A stretch of DNA of 64,000 bases, from the NCBI RefSeq assembly GCF_902460845.1, contig NZ_CABPVS010000004.1, positions 110,193 through 174,192 of the forward strand, written 5' to 3'. Shown here piece after piece: positions 1 through 8,784 of the stretch. The notes under the pieces were generated by a model. The model had not been told where the DNA came from and searched no databases. It saw only the letters and a list, made by a program, of their open reading frames with translations. The translations under genes were made by a program, and so were the position numbers. Position 1 is the stretch's first letter. Every line of letters begins with the position of its first letter. The DNA comes from Campylobacter concisus. GTDB lineage: Bacteria; Campylobacterota; Campylobacteria; Campylobacterales; Campylobacteraceae.

Positions 1-609
1 AAGGGCCGTGGCACTAAAAATAAATTAAGAAGAAATTTTGGTATGCCTCACCCTGAGGGTTATCGAAAGGCTCTTAGAGTTGCAAAAATGGCTGAAAAAT
101 TTAATCTACCCATTTTATTTCTCATAGACACTCCAGGCGCATATCCAGGTGTTGGAGCTGAAGAGCGAGGACAAAGTGAAGCTATAGCTAGAAATTTATT
201 CGAGTTTGCAAATTTAAAAACTCCAATAATTGCTGTTGTCATAGGCGAAGGTGGAAGTGGTGGCGCTTTAGCTATAGGCGTGGCTGATAGACTTGCCATG
301 ATGAAAAATTCTGTGTTTTCAGTTATATCACCAGAAGGCTGTGCAGCGATACTTTGGAATGACCCAGCTAAGCAAGAGCAAGCTACAAAATCTATGAAGA
401 TAACGGCTGATGACTTAAAAAATTTATCACTTATAGATGACGTGATAAACGAGCCGATAAATGGAGCTCATAGAGACAAAGAAGGTGCTGCAAAAGCACT
501 TGCAAATTATTTTATCTCAGAGCTAGCTGAGCTTGAAAAGCTTGATATAAATGATCTTGTTTCAAAAAGAATAGAAAAAATTCTCTCTATCGGAGCATTT
601 GAAGAATAA
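1..609 (+). CDS. accA: Acetyl-CoA carboxylase carboxyltransferase subunit alpha (3' part)
   Basis: AccA joins AccD in the carboxyltransferase half of acetyl-CoA carboxylase, moving the carboxyl group from carboxybiotin to acetyl-CoA to make malonyl-CoA for fatty acid synthesis in the cytoplasm. The reading frame is open from base 1 ([14 protein letters not shown] precedes the first ATG at 43), so the start lies left of the window. About 202 residues are visible of a usual ~312. The family signature runs through [34 protein letters not shown] and [10 protein letters not shown]. The ATG at 43 is internal and is not the start. Identification is secure. Confidence 0.96.
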   Translation, partial: KGRGTKNKLRRNFGMPHPEGYRKALRVAKMAEKFNLPILFLIDTPGAYPGVGAEERGQSEAIARNLFEFANLKTPIIAVVIGEGGSGGALAIGVADRLAMMKNSVFSVISPEGCAAILWNDPAKQEQATKSMKITADDLKNLSLIDDVINEPINGAHRDKEGAAKALANYFISELAELEKLDINDLVSKRIEKILSIGAFEE

Positions 610-801
610 ATTTATAGTCACAACAATTTTATAAGAATACTTATCAAATTTGTTTGTGGCATCATCTACCAAAATACTAAAACAATTTAAAAATCAATAT
701 AAATTTAATCGCTTTAACAGCCATAATTTTTACACTAGCTTTTATATCTTTAAGATTTAAACACTAAAATTGTTAATGTCAAATCTACATAAAGAGTATT
801 A

Positions 802-1656
802 ATGAATAAATTTCAAGAAAAATATATCACTCTTTCAAAAGAATATTATAAAAATAATGGCAATGCTTCTAGTATTGAGGCACTCTATCAGTTTAAAGAA
901 GAGTTGAAAAATTGTGATGACATTTGCGCAAAGTATGTTTTAGTCGATGTTTATCAGCTTTTATCTATGAGAAAGAGTGCTTACGACTTACTTTTAAAAA
1001 TACATGACAAAAGTGATAAAAGGTAGCTAAAGGCACTTGGCTATCTAGTGCAATTCATTGACGAAAATGATAAATGGGCGCTGCCTCGCCCAAAAAGTAG
1101 AGGTCAAATTTTGGCTCAAGAAGATAAAGCCTCCACACTACCAAAATTTATCTACCATCCTAACCCTTTAAAAACTGGCGCATTTAAAGATGATATTAGT
1201 ATCTTGTGTGAGTGTTGCGGCAAAGACACTGAAGTTTATTATAACGGTAGCATTTATTGCGAGCAAGATATTTCGTATCTTTGTCCTACTTGTATTTCTA
1301 GTGGTAAGGCTGCTAAGAAATTTGATGCTACATTTGTGCAAGATGCTGACAAATTAACTACAAGTGATGCTAAAAAGGATGACGAACTCTTTAGAAGAAC
1401 CCCGGGCTACGAGAGCTGGCAGGGCGAGCATTGGATAGTTTGTTGTGATGATTATTGCGAATTTTTAGGTGACGTTGGTACAAGAGAGCTTGAAGAAATG
1501 GGTATAGCAGACGAGGTCTTTGAGGACTATGCAAAAAGAGCCGAATATGACGATAAAATGCTACGCGAACATCTTGTTAAAGCTGGCGATATTGCCGGAT
1601 ATTTGTTTCGTTGTTTGCATTGTAAGAAGTATCATATATACGTTGATGCTTGTTAA
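802..1656 (+). pseudogene. CbrC (UPF0167) family protein interrupted by an in-frame TAG
   Basis: One continuous frame runs from ATG 802 to TAA 1656, except for a TAG at 1024-1026. Upstream of the TAG lie 74 residues that look like a helical N-terminal extension (YQFKEELKNCDD, YVLVDVYQLLS). Downstream, the frame continues without a shift into LKALGYLVQF and the CbrC core: CECCGKDTEVYYNG, SLCP-like YLCPTC, WQGEHWIVCCDDYCEFLG and FRCLHCKKYHIYVD. The Cys pairs suggest metal binding. CbrC of E. coli is linked to colicin E2 tolerance; its biochemical role is unknown. A GTG at 1048 could restart translation of the core. It is either a recent nonsense pseudogene, a suppressed stop or a sequencing error. 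The next gene begins 10 bases on. Confidence 0.72.
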
Positions 1657-1666
1657 AGAGGAAAAT

Positions 1667-2509
1667 ATGGATATTACAAAAATTTCTAAAGGTTGTAAAG
1701 AACGTGGGCTGGATGAACTTTTTAAACTTTTGTCGCCACTAGCAAGAAATGCCATAAGGATAGATGTGCAAGCTAAAAATGACGATGATATCGCCGTTGG
1801 AGCGTCTAAATTTGGCGGCTCGCCAGATCTACCAGATGGTTTATTGTGGCCTTCAAATGAAAACGGCGCGCTTAGCTTTGTGGCACAGATAAATTTTGCT
1901 GAAGCTAGCAAATTTGACACTGACTCACTACTGCCAAAAAGCGGAATGCTCTATCTCTTTTATGATAGAAATTTGCGTGTTTGGGGCTATGATCCTGCCG
2001 ATAAAAATGGCTTTGCAGTGATCTTTTCTGATGTAAATGATGAGTCGCTTTCTCGCAGGAGAGCGGAGAGTTTAGAGGGAGAAAATTCTACATTTAACGC
2101 GCGCTTGCTTAGCTTTGAAAATGAGATAAATTTGCCAAATTTACAAAGCTCGATTGTGCCATTTAGTAAAATTAGTGAAGCTGAGTGGGAAGCTTATCAT
2201 GAGGTTATTGAGTCAAGCTGGCAGGCTAAAGAAAATAAGCTCCTTGGGCACTCCGATAATGTCCAAGATGGTATGGAGCTAGAGTGTGAGCTGATTGCAA
2301 ATGGACTTAGCTGTGGTGATGGTAGCGCTTATCACCACCCAAGAATAGCGGAATTTGAGAAAAATGTTGCCCAGTGGCAACTGCTTTTACAGATAGATAG
2401 TGATGATGAGGGCGACATGGACTGGGACGGAGAGGGCAGAGTTTATCTGTGGATAAAGATAGCGGCGCGCGACTTTAGCAAGACGTGGCTAGTTTTGCAA
2501 ACAAGTTAA
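1667..2509 (+). CDS. YwqG-like DUF1963 protein
   Basis: This 280-residue cytoplasmic protein belongs to the YwqG/DUF1963 family, which has no firm function. The family features visible are KFGGSPDLPDGLLWP near the N-terminus, SFVAQINFAE, GMLYLFYD, and the C-terminal LLQIDSDDEGDMDWDGEGRVYLWI. I chose ATG 1667 because AAAGAGG lies just upstream at 1656-1661. The frame is open further upstream to 1520, but that part overlaps the CbrC-like gene and encodes a poor sequence. It follows the CbrC-like gene by 10 bases and is probably co-transcribed. Family assignment is fairly sure, function open. Confidence 0.85.
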   Translation: MDITKISKGCKERGLDELFKLLSPLARNAIRIDVQAKNDDDIAVGASKFGGSPDLPDGLLWPSNENGALSFVAQINFAEASKFDTDSLLPKSGMLYLFYDRNLRVWGYDPADKNGFAVIFSDVNDESLSRRRAESLEGENSTFNARLLSFENEINLPNLQSSIVPFSKISEAEWEAYHEVIESSWQAKENKLLGHSDNVQDGMELECELIANGLSCGDGSAYHHPRIAEFEKNVAQWQLLLQIDSDDEGDMDWDGEGRVYLWIKIAARDFSKTWLVLQTS

Positions 2510-2724
2510 GGCTACCGAATTTATAAAAGATAAAAATTAAAATTTATAGGGAAATTTTATACTAGGGTTACACAATAAATTTTTACTAACATTTTTAGTG
2601 CGATTATCAAAATTTCACTTCCATTTCTACCACTAACTACTTAAATATATAAAATAATCAAAGATGGTAATGCCCAAATTTAGGCAAAATTTAGTAAAAT
2701 CCTTAAAAATTTTAAAGGCAAAAT

Positions 2725-3339
2725 ATGTTTAATGGCTTGATTCGTGAGATCGCACAGGTTGTTAGTTATTCACAAAATATTTTAAGGCTAAAGGCAAATT
2801 TTCGTCCAAATTTAGGCGATAGCATTGCTGTAAATGGTGCTTGCCTAAGTGTAATAAAACTGCATGAAGATGGCTTTAGTGTGGAGCTAAGTGCAGAGAG
2901 TAGGGCAAATATCGCGGTTGAAAATTTAAAAGAAAGAGTGCATATCGAGCCAGCGATGAAGCTTGGAGAGCGCGTGGATGGGCATTTGATGCAAGGACAT
3001 ATCGATTTTATCGGTAAAATTTCAAATATCAAAAAGAATGAGAATGGGGTTGATTTTTATATCGACCTGCCGCGCGAGGCTATGAGCTTGATGTCAAATA
3101 AAGGCTCAGTGGGTGTTGAGGGTGTGAGTCTAACTATAAATGAAATTTTGCCAAAGGGTATAAGGCTCACAATCATACCAATCACATTTAGAGATAGTCT
3201 TTTTGGCACTTTCAAGGTCGGCAGACGCGTAAATATCGAAAGCGATCTTTTGGCTCGATACGTAGCTAGGCAGCTTTTTTGCAAGCAAGATAGCACCCTT
3301 AGCTGGGACGATGTTGAGCGAATTTCTAGCCTTTACTAG
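2725..3339 (+). CDS. ribE: Riboflavin synthase alpha chain
   Basis: The enzyme dismutates two molecules of 6,7-dimethyl-8-ribityllumazine to riboflavin and the pyrimidine precursor, the last step of riboflavin synthesis. The protein has 204 residues, the usual length. It shows the two lumazine-binding repeats: MFNGLIREI with DSIAVNGACLSV in the first, and GRVDG-like GERVDGHLMQGHID, VGVEGVSLTINE and IIPITFRDSLFG in the second. Start ATG 2725 gives the conserved N-terminus. The stop TAG at 3337-3339 abuts the next gene, so the two are coupled. A 215-base gap upstream probably carries its promoter. Confidence 0.95.
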   Translation: MFNGLIREIAQVVSYSQNILRLKANFRPNLGDSIAVNGACLSVIKLHEDGFSVELSAESRANIAVENLKERVHIEPAMKLGERVDGHLMQGHIDFIGKISNIKKNENGVDFYIDLPREAMSLMSNKGSVGVEGVSLTINEILPKGIRLTIIPITFRDSLFGTFKVGRRVNIESDLLARYVARQLFCKQDSTLSWDDVERISSLY

Positions 3340-3348
3340 GTGGATAAA

Positions 3349-4080
3349 ATGCGTGAAAATTTAGAGATCGTTTTTGATAAAAATGGCGTATTAGCTGGCT
3401 TTACAAATAGATTTGGTGGTGTGAGTGAGGGCGCTTATAAGAGCTTAAATTTAGCAGATCATGTTGGCGATGATCCGTTAAATGTCGCACAAAATCGTGA
3501 AATTTTAGCAACGGCGCTTGGCATTATGCCTATTAATTTAAAATTTATGAGCCAAATCCACTCAAATCGAGTGGAAATTTTGCAAGATTTTAACGACGAT
3601 CTACCTCCATGCGATGGTGTGATAACATCACTAAAAGGCGTAGCACTTTGCGTCTTAGTCGCAGACTGCGCACCTGTTTTGATAATAGATGAACATCTTG
3701 GTGTAGTCGCAGCTGTGCATGCGGGACGCGCAGGTGTTACTAGTAAAATTTGTACAAATGCGGTAGGACTGATGATGAGCGAGTTTGGCTGCCGCGCTAG
3801 TAATTTACGCGTGTTTATAGGCGCAAATATCAAAGTGCAAAACTACGAAGTAGGCAAGCTAGATCTTGGTGAATTTAACCGATACAAAAAAGATGGAAAA
3901 TTTGATATAAACGCAGCTTTATTAGACGAATTTGCTAAGTTTGGAGTAGAGCAAATATCGCTAGATCCTCGTTGTACTTTTGAGAGAGATGAATTATTCT
4001 CATACCGCAAACAGAGTAGGACCGGGCGTTTTTGTGGGTTTGTGATGAATAGAGCCACATCGGTAAATAATAAAAGATAA
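3349..4080 (+). CDS. pgeF: Peptidoglycan editing factor / YfiH-type multicopper-like protein
   Basis: Members of the YfiH/PgeF (Cu-oxidase_4, laccase domain) family act as purine nucleoside phosphorylases or remove mis-incorporated amino acids from UDP-MurNAc precursors; which applies here is not shown. The signature residues are FTNRFGGVSEG, QIHSNRV, DGVIT, LVADCAPVLI, AAVHAGRAGV and the C-terminal DPRCTFERDELFSYRK. The Cys and His of ADCAP and HAGRAG are the metal ligands of the family. I prefer ATG 3349, five bases after AGGTGG at 3338-3343; a GTG at 3340 would add three residues. The gene directly follows ribE. Confidence 0.88.
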   Translation: MRENLEIVFDKNGVLAGFTNRFGGVSEGAYKSLNLADHVGDDPLNVAQNREILATALGIMPINLKFMSQIHSNRVEILQDFNDDLPPCDGVITSLKGVALCVLVADCAPVLIIDEHLGVVAAVHAGRAGVTSKICTNAVGLMMSEFGCRASNLRVFIGANIKVQNYEVGKLDLGEFNRYKKDGKFDINAALLDEFAKFGVEQISLDPRCTFERDELFSYRKQSRTGRFCGFVMNRATSVNNKR

Positions 4081-4192
4081 AAGTAAATCTTTAGCTTCAT
4101 TACTTGACTGTTAAAATTTGCCAGCTAAATTGTATTGAATGTTTTGATATTTAATTTGATCTAAAAAATGGCTAAATATAATAATTTTTAGC

Positions 4193-4209
4193 TACAATTT
4201 GATATCAAA
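4193..4209 (+). promoter_or_regulatory. Promoter -10 box and 12-bp palindrome before the DUF4198 gene
   Basis: A TACAAT -10 box lies at 4193-4198, 38 bases before the start codon at 4236. It runs into a perfect palindrome, TTTGATATCAAA, at 4198-4209, which would cover the transcription start. The position fits a repressor operator, but no protein can be named from sequence alone. Confidence 0.45.
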
Positions 4210-4235
4210 TCTCAAAAATAATAATAAGGGAGACC

Positions 4236-5015
4236 ATGAAAACAGGTAGAATTTTGACCGCCATTATGTTAACTGGAGCCTTTTATATGGTGCAAGCACA
4301 CATGTTTTGGGTAGATGGAGCTAATGATGAAAAGCTAGGAAAATTTATCGCAAACATGGGTTATAGCGACGATTTTCCAAAGCTAGAGCCTATTATGGCC
4401 GAACGCGTCCATCTTTTTGCGCCAATTACTGTAATAAGTAAAGATGGTAGCAAAAAGAAGCTTACACAAAGTGGCGAGAACTACCGCTATGATGGCGAAA
4501 GATTAGACAAAGGCACATATATCTTACTAGCACAGCAAAATCCTATGTATTCGCTTAAAAAACGTAGTGATGGTAAGTGGCTAATAGACAAAACTAAGCT
4601 TGATCTAAAGGATCTAAGTGATATACAGATTTGCCGGCTGATGACGATAACATCTAAGAGAGTCTTAAATTTAGGTGAAACAGACGACTTCGTAACTAAA
4701 CCTATTAGAGTTAAAATCGAGATCGTACCGCTACAAAACCCAGCGGAATTTAGAGTAGATAAGCCTTTTAAATTGCAGGTTTTTGCTGATGGAAAGCCGC
4801 TAGAGCGAGCTAAGCTAACTGGTACTTTTGCTGGATTTTTAGACCATAAGCACGCGTTTTATGGTGTGACTGATGAGCAAGGCATCACTGAAGTGTTAGC
4901 TCTAAGACCAGGATTTTGGGTATTTGAAGTGATTTATGAAAGACCTTATCCAGATGCTGCAAAGTGTGATAAAGAGACGTTAAAAACGACGCTTAGTTTT
5001 GAGATAAAAGAATAA
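4236..5015 (+). CDS. Periplasmic DUF4198 domain protein
   Basis: This 259-residue protein starts with a Sec signal peptide (MKTGRILTAIMLTGAFYMVQA), leaving a mature N-terminus HMFWVDG with an exposed His. DUF4198 proteins are secreted and are often found with metal-uptake genes; the N-terminal His is often proposed to bind metal. The C-terminal part (VFADGKPLERAKLTG, FYGVTDEQGITEVLALRPGFWVFEV) is the usual DUF4198 beta-sandwich. A good ribosome site, AAGGGAG, precedes ATG 4236. No transporter gene is adjacent. Periplasmic location is well supported; a metal role is inference. Confidence 0.82.
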   Translation: MKTGRILTAIMLTGAFYMVQAHMFWVDGANDEKLGKFIANMGYSDDFPKLEPIMAERVHLFAPITVISKDGSKKKLTQSGENYRYDGERLDKGTYILLAQQNPMYSLKKRSDGKWLIDKTKLDLKDLSDIQICRLMTITSKRVLNLGETDDFVTKPIRVKIEIVPLQNPAEFRVDKPFKLQVFADGKPLERAKLTGTFAGFLDHKHAFYGVTDEQGITEVLALRPGFWVFEVIYERPYPDAAKCDKETLKTTLSFEIKE

Positions 5016-5091
5016 AAGTTTGATATAAATTTGAGTCCGAATTTATTATAAATTTTTATAATTGCTTTATAATTTTGAAAGTAGAGAAAGA

Positions 5092-5307
5092 ATGCCTTAC
5101 GAAAACTTTAAATCAAAAAATCCTCTTGTGCTAAAAATCACTACAAACGCAAGAAAATTTGGCGTAGAAACGCTACAAAACGAGGAGTTTGTAAGCGTTC
5201 TTTTAAATGTTAAGAAGCTTGAAATTTCATCCGAACAAAGGCAAGCATTGGCAGAAATTTTTGCTAAATTAATAAAAATCGAAGAAGACTCGCAATTAAG
5301 TAAATAA
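5092..5307 (+). CDS. Small conserved hypothetical protein
   Basis: A 71-residue, charged, soluble protein with no signal peptide or membrane segment. Residues 35-70 (SEQRQALAEIFAKLIKIEED) look like an amphipathic helix. ATG 5092 is preferred because AGAGAAAG lies directly upstream; an in-frame TTG at 5062 would add ten residues that look untranslated. It sits alone between the DUF4198 gene and the rpsB promoter. I do not recognise a family and assign no function. Confidence 0.6.
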   Translation: MPYENFKSKNPLVLKITTNARKFGVETLQNEEFVSVLLNVKKLEISSEQRQALAEIFAKLIKIEEDSQLSK

Positions 5308-5336
5308 ACTTTAGTTTAAATTCATATTACTTTAAG

Positions 5337-5452
5337 TATAATCCCCCTTTATTTCACACACGACAATCCTAAATTTGGTTGTGCGAAAGCATTAATGGTC
5401 GTGGAGGATAAAACTAAATTCAAGGCAAAATGCCTAAAACAAGGAGAAACTC
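5337..5452 (+). promoter_or_regulatory. rpsB promoter and leader
   Basis: A consensus TATAAT lies at 5337-5342 behind a T-rich stretch. It leaves a leader of about 105 bases before the rpsB start at 5453. The leader holds a short hairpin, AGGCA/TGCCT with an AAA loop, followed by the ribosome site AAGGAG. In other bacteria S2 regulates its own leader; whether this one does is unknown. Confidence 0.65.
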
Positions 5453-6241
5453 ATGGTAACTATGAGAGATTTATTAGAGTGTGGCGTACATTTTGGTCAC
5501 CAAACACGCCGCTGGAACCCAAAGATGAAAAAATTTATCTTTGGCGAGAGAAAAGGTATCTACATTATAGATCTACAAAAGACTATCCGCTACTTCCGCT
5601 ACACTTACAACATTGTTCGTGACGCAGCTGCTGAAGGTAAGTCAGTGCTATTTGTAGGCACTAAAAAACAAGCTATCGACGCTATAAAAGAGTACGCTGA
5701 AAAATGTGGAATGCCTTATGTAAATCACCGCTGGTTAGGTGGTATGATGACAAACTTTGGTACTATCCGCCAGTCTATCCGCAAACTTGAAGTCATTGAA
5801 ACTATGGAAGAAGATGGTTCGATAAATTTACTAACTAAAAAAGAGGCTTTGATGCTTCGCCGCAAAAAAGAGAAGCTTATCGCAACTCTTGGCGGTATCC
5901 GCAATATGAAAAGCCTACCTGATATGATATTTGTTGTTGATACTGTCAAAGAAAAGATCGCTATTCAGGAAGCAAATCGTTTAAAAATTCCAGTTGTAGC
6001 ACCTATTGATACAAACTGCGATCCTGATGTTGTTGATTATCCGATCCCAGGAAACGACGACGCGATTCGCTCTGTTCAGCTTTTCTGCCAAGAGATGGCT
6101 GAAGCTATCAACGAAGGTAAATCACTTCTTGAGCAAGATGGTGGTGAGCAAGCTGCTGGCGAAGAAGTAAGCCAAGATGAGAAAGACGCAGTTGTAGCTG
6201 AGGCTATGAGTGAAGAAGACTTTGGCGAGGACGAAGAGTAA
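5453..6241 (+). CDS. rpsB: 30S ribosomal protein S2
   Basis: S2 is a late-assembling protein of the small ribosomal subunit, needed for binding S1. The 262-residue sequence carries the S2 signatures: [44 protein letters not shown] and [23 protein letters not shown]. The last ~40 residues form an acidic tail ([20 protein letters not shown]), common in this class. The start follows AAGGAGAAACTC. The stop TAA shares its last base with the ATG of tsf, so translation of the two is coupled. Confidence 0.98.
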   Translation: MVTMRDLLECGVHFGHQTRRWNPKMKKFIFGERKGIYIIDLQKTIRYFRYTYNIVRDAAAEGKSVLFVGTKKQAIDAIKEYAEKCGMPYVNHRWLGGMMTNFGTIRQSIRKLEVIETMEEDGSINLLTKKEALMLRRKKEKLIATLGGIRNMKSLPDMIFVVDTVKEKIAIQEANRLKIPVVAPIDTNCDPDVVDYPIPGNDDAIRSVQLFCQEMAEAINEGKSLLEQDGGEQAAGEEVSQDEKDAVVAEAMSEEDFGEDEE

Positions 6242-7305
6242 TGGAAATAACTGCACAAATGGTAAAAGAGCTCCGCGAATCAACCGGAGCTGGTATGATG
6301 GACTGCAAAAAGGCACTTGGCGAAGCAAATGGCGACATGGAAAAAGCTGTTGACATCCTTCGTGAAAAAGGCCTAGGCCAAGCTGCTAAAAAGGCTGACC
6401 GCCTTGCAAGCGAAGGCTTGGTAAGTGTTGAAGTTTGCTCAAAATGCAAAAAAGCAACTATTAGCGAGATCAACTCTGAGACTGACTTCGTTGCTAGAAA
6501 CCCACAGTTTCAAGCACTTGCAAAAGATGCAACAGCTCACATCCAATCAAGCGGCATAAAAACAGTTGAAGAGCTAAATGCGAGCACTTTAAATGGTGTT
6601 AAATTTGAAGATTACTTCAAAACTCAGATTGCAACCATCGGAGAAAATCTTGTAGTGCGCCGCTTTGAGACTATTAGCGCTGATGATAAGGGCGTGGTAA
6701 ATGGCTATGTTCACTCAAATGGTCGTGTTGGTGTACTTATCGGTGCAGCTTGCGAAAGCGCTGAAGTTGCAAACAAAGCAGCTGATTTTATAAGAAATTT
6801 ATGTATGCATGCAGCCGCTATGAAGCCAAGCGTTATAAGCTACAAAGACCTTGATAAAGAGTTTGTTGAGAAAGAATTTATAGCACTTCGCGCTGAACTT
6901 GAAAAAGACAATGAAGAGCTAAAACGCCTAGGCAAGCCACTTCATCACATTCCTGAGTATGCTAGTCGCTGCCAAATAGGCGAGGCAGAGCTTGCAAAAG
7001 CTACAAAAGAGATCGAAGAAGAGCTAAAAGCTGAGGGCAAACCTGAGAAAATTTGGGACAAGATCATCCCTGGCAAGATCGAGAGATTTTACGCTGATAA
7101 CACAGTGCTTGATCAACGCCTTACACTTTTAGGTCAGTTTTATGTAATGGACGATAAAAAGACTATTGAACAAGTTATCGAAGAGAAGAGTAAAGAGCTT
7201 GGTGGCAAGATCGAGATCGTGAAATACGTTCGTTTTGAGCTTGGCGAAGGCTTAGAAAAGAAAGTAGATGACTTTGCTGCAGAAGTTGCTGCTCAAATAG
7301 GCTAA
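6241..7305 (+). CDS. tsf: Elongation factor Ts
   Basis: EF-Ts exchanges GDP for GTP on EF-Tu. The protein is 354 residues. The N-terminal UBA-like domain (KELRESTGAGMMDCKKALGEANGDMEKAVDILREKG) is followed by the core with SEINSETDFVARN, the conserved EF-Tu contact, and a long C-terminal part as in other Campylobacter. It lies directly after rpsB with a one-base overlap and ends in TAATG, again overlapping the next gene. Assignment is secure. Confidence 0.98.
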   Translation: MEITAQMVKELRESTGAGMMDCKKALGEANGDMEKAVDILREKGLGQAAKKADRLASEGLVSVEVCSKCKKATISEINSETDFVARNPQFQALAKDATAHIQSSGIKTVEELNASTLNGVKFEDYFKTQIATIGENLVVRRFETISADDKGVVNGYVHSNGRVGVLIGAACESAEVANKAADFIRNLCMHAAAMKPSVISYKDLDKEFVEKEFIALRAELEKDNEELKRLGKPLHHIPEYASRCQIGEAELAKATKEIEEELKAEGKPEKIWDKIIPGKIERFYADNTVLDQRLTLLGQFYVMDDKKTIEQVIEEKSKELGGKIEIVKYVRFELGEGLEKKVDDFAAEVAAQIG

Positions 7306-7949
7306 TGGAAATTTTAAGAGCGTCTAATCTAGGCTTTGCGTACGATTATACGCTCTTTAATAATATAAATTTAACTCTCAATCAAAAACAAAGCATCGCG
7401 ATAACCGGCGTTAGCGGTTGTGGCAAATCAACGCTTTTGCACATACTTTCAACACTTTTGAAACCAAATTTTGGCGAGGTTATCTATCAAGATAGATCGA
7501 TCTATGGGCTTTCACAAAATGAGCTTTTGGCTATTAGAAGGCTTCATTTTGGCATTATTTTTCAGTCGCACTACCTTTTTAAAGGCTTTAGCACTTACGA
7601 AAATATTGAGCTTGCAAGCATCTTATCTGGCGAAAAAATAGAAGAAAAAGAGCTTGAGTTGCTTAAAATTTCAAATGTAATAAATCAAAAAGTTGGTGAG
7701 CTAAGCGGTGGTCAGCAGCAACGTGTTAGTATCGCTAGAGTGCTTACCAAAAAGCCAAAGATCATCTTTGCAGACGAGCCAACGGGCAACCTTGATAAGC
7801 AAACAGCAAATGAAGTGATGCAAGTTTTGTTTGACTATGTAAATGAAAATAAAGCTGCCCTTGTGCTAGTTACTCATGACAACGATCTAGCCGCAAAATG
7901 CGATAGCTCATACAAGCTTGTGAACAAAGAGCTTGTGCAAATTTCTTAA
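7305..7949 (+). CDS. ABC transporter ATP-binding protein (LolD/FtsE-like)
   Basis: A 214-residue single ABC domain. Visible motifs are Walker A GVSGCGKST, Q-loop FQSHYLFKGF, signature LSGGQQQRVSIARVL, Walker B IIFADEPTGNLD and switch His in LVTHDND. The signature and length match the LolD/MacB/FtsE branch, which works with MacB-type permeases to pull lipoproteins or other substrates from the inner membrane. No permease is adjacent, so its partner is encoded elsewhere. It starts on the last base of the tsf stop codon. In C. jejuni an ABC ATPase gene also follows tsf, as I recall. Confidence 0.9.
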   Translation: MEILRASNLGFAYDYTLFNNINLTLNQKQSIAITGVSGCGKSTLLHILSTLLKPNFGEVIYQDRSIYGLSQNELLAIRRLHFGIIFQSHYLFKGFSTYENIELASILSGEKIEEKELELLKISNVINQKVGELSGGQQQRVSIARVLTKKPKIIFADEPTGNLDKQTANEVMQVLFDYVNENKAALVLVTHDNDLAAKCDSSYKLVNKELVQIS

Positions 7950-8094
7950 ATTTTAAAAACTAAAATTTACTATTTTATCTTTTAGTATATTTGTAAATTT
8001 AATCAATTTATAGTATAAATTTTTATTAAAAAGCTTTATGCAAGAAGTAGAAACAAGCAAACTTAAATCGCTTGTCTAATGAATAGAAAATTTA

Positions 8095-8782
8095 GACTTA
8101 TCCAGTCATACCACCAGCTGTTTTTTTGAGCATCTTTATCGACTTTTTATTTTAAAAATTTCTCTTCCTCTTTTGTAGGTTTATATTCATCTTTGAAGAA
8201 TTTTTCTTATCGTTGATCTTTTGCTCTAGTATATTCTTCTCATAAAATTTATATGTTGGCTTCAGTACTCAAGATAATTTCTAAAGCTAGCGCTATGTCC
8301 TGCTTCATAGTGGCAACTTACAAATTTTAGTTTTTTGTCACTGCCAAGAATTTTTTTATAGTGAGTATACATCTTTTGAGCTCGTGCTGATATTTTATTG
8401 CTACCTATCGTATTTGCATGGCAGCTAGTGTAACCATTTTTAAATACGAAATACTCGCAGTTTTTGAGATTCTTATGCCAATCAATCACATCATGATCAC
8501 CAAAGAAATGTTCCCAGTCCTCTAAAATACCATTTTGCCTTCGTTAGAGTATATTTTGCGATCTTGTCATACGGTATGTGATGTTTTACCTTTACCACTA
8601 TGAATATCATCATTGTAAGCAATTACCATAGGATCCATCTCATGGCAAACTACACAGAATTTATCTTCACTTGTTTCTTTAAGTGCATAATGAACTGGTA
8701 AAACAACTATAAATCCAAAATTTTACTTATAAAGATTGTAAGTGATAATAATTTCTTTGAAATTTTTATGGTCCTTATCCAT
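8095..8782 (-). pseudogene. Decayed NapC/NrfH-type multihaem cytochrome c (fccC-like)
   Basis: This stretch has no long open frame, but translating the minus strand in pieces rebuilds a NapC/NirT-type protein. From high to low coordinates: ATG 8782 (MDKDHKNFKE), a stop, then GFIVVLPVHYALKETSED with CVVCH (8656-8642) and EMDPMVIAYNDDIHSGKG. Next come a frameshift and the lost haem site before PYDKIAKYTLTKAK, then DWEHFFGDHDVIDWHKN, YTSCH (8432-8418), FVSCH (8324-8310) and YEAGHSASFRNYLEY. After further shifts follow KPTYKFYEKN, DEYKPTKEEEKFLK and DAQKNSWWYDWI. In two CXXCH sites the first Cys is now Tyr or Phe. Such proteins pass electrons from menaquinol to periplasmic reductases; this one cannot work. 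Confidence 0.72.
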
Positions 8783-8784
8783 TG

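Noticed and set aside
1520..1666. Longer start of the YwqG-like protein at 1520
   Set aside because: The extension lies inside the conserved C-terminal part of the CbrC-like gene in another frame, and AAAGAGG precedes ATG 1667.
5395..5622. A 75-codon plus-strand frame over the rpsB start
   Set aside because: It overlaps the first 170 bases of rpsB in another frame, has no ribosome site of its own and encodes a Trp/Tyr-rich shadow of the S2 sequence.
8262..8489. Considered the 75-codon minus-strand frame as a real small gene
   Set aside because: It is the surviving open piece of a larger decayed cytochrome; its haem sites lack the first Cys and matching sequence continues past its ends in other frames.
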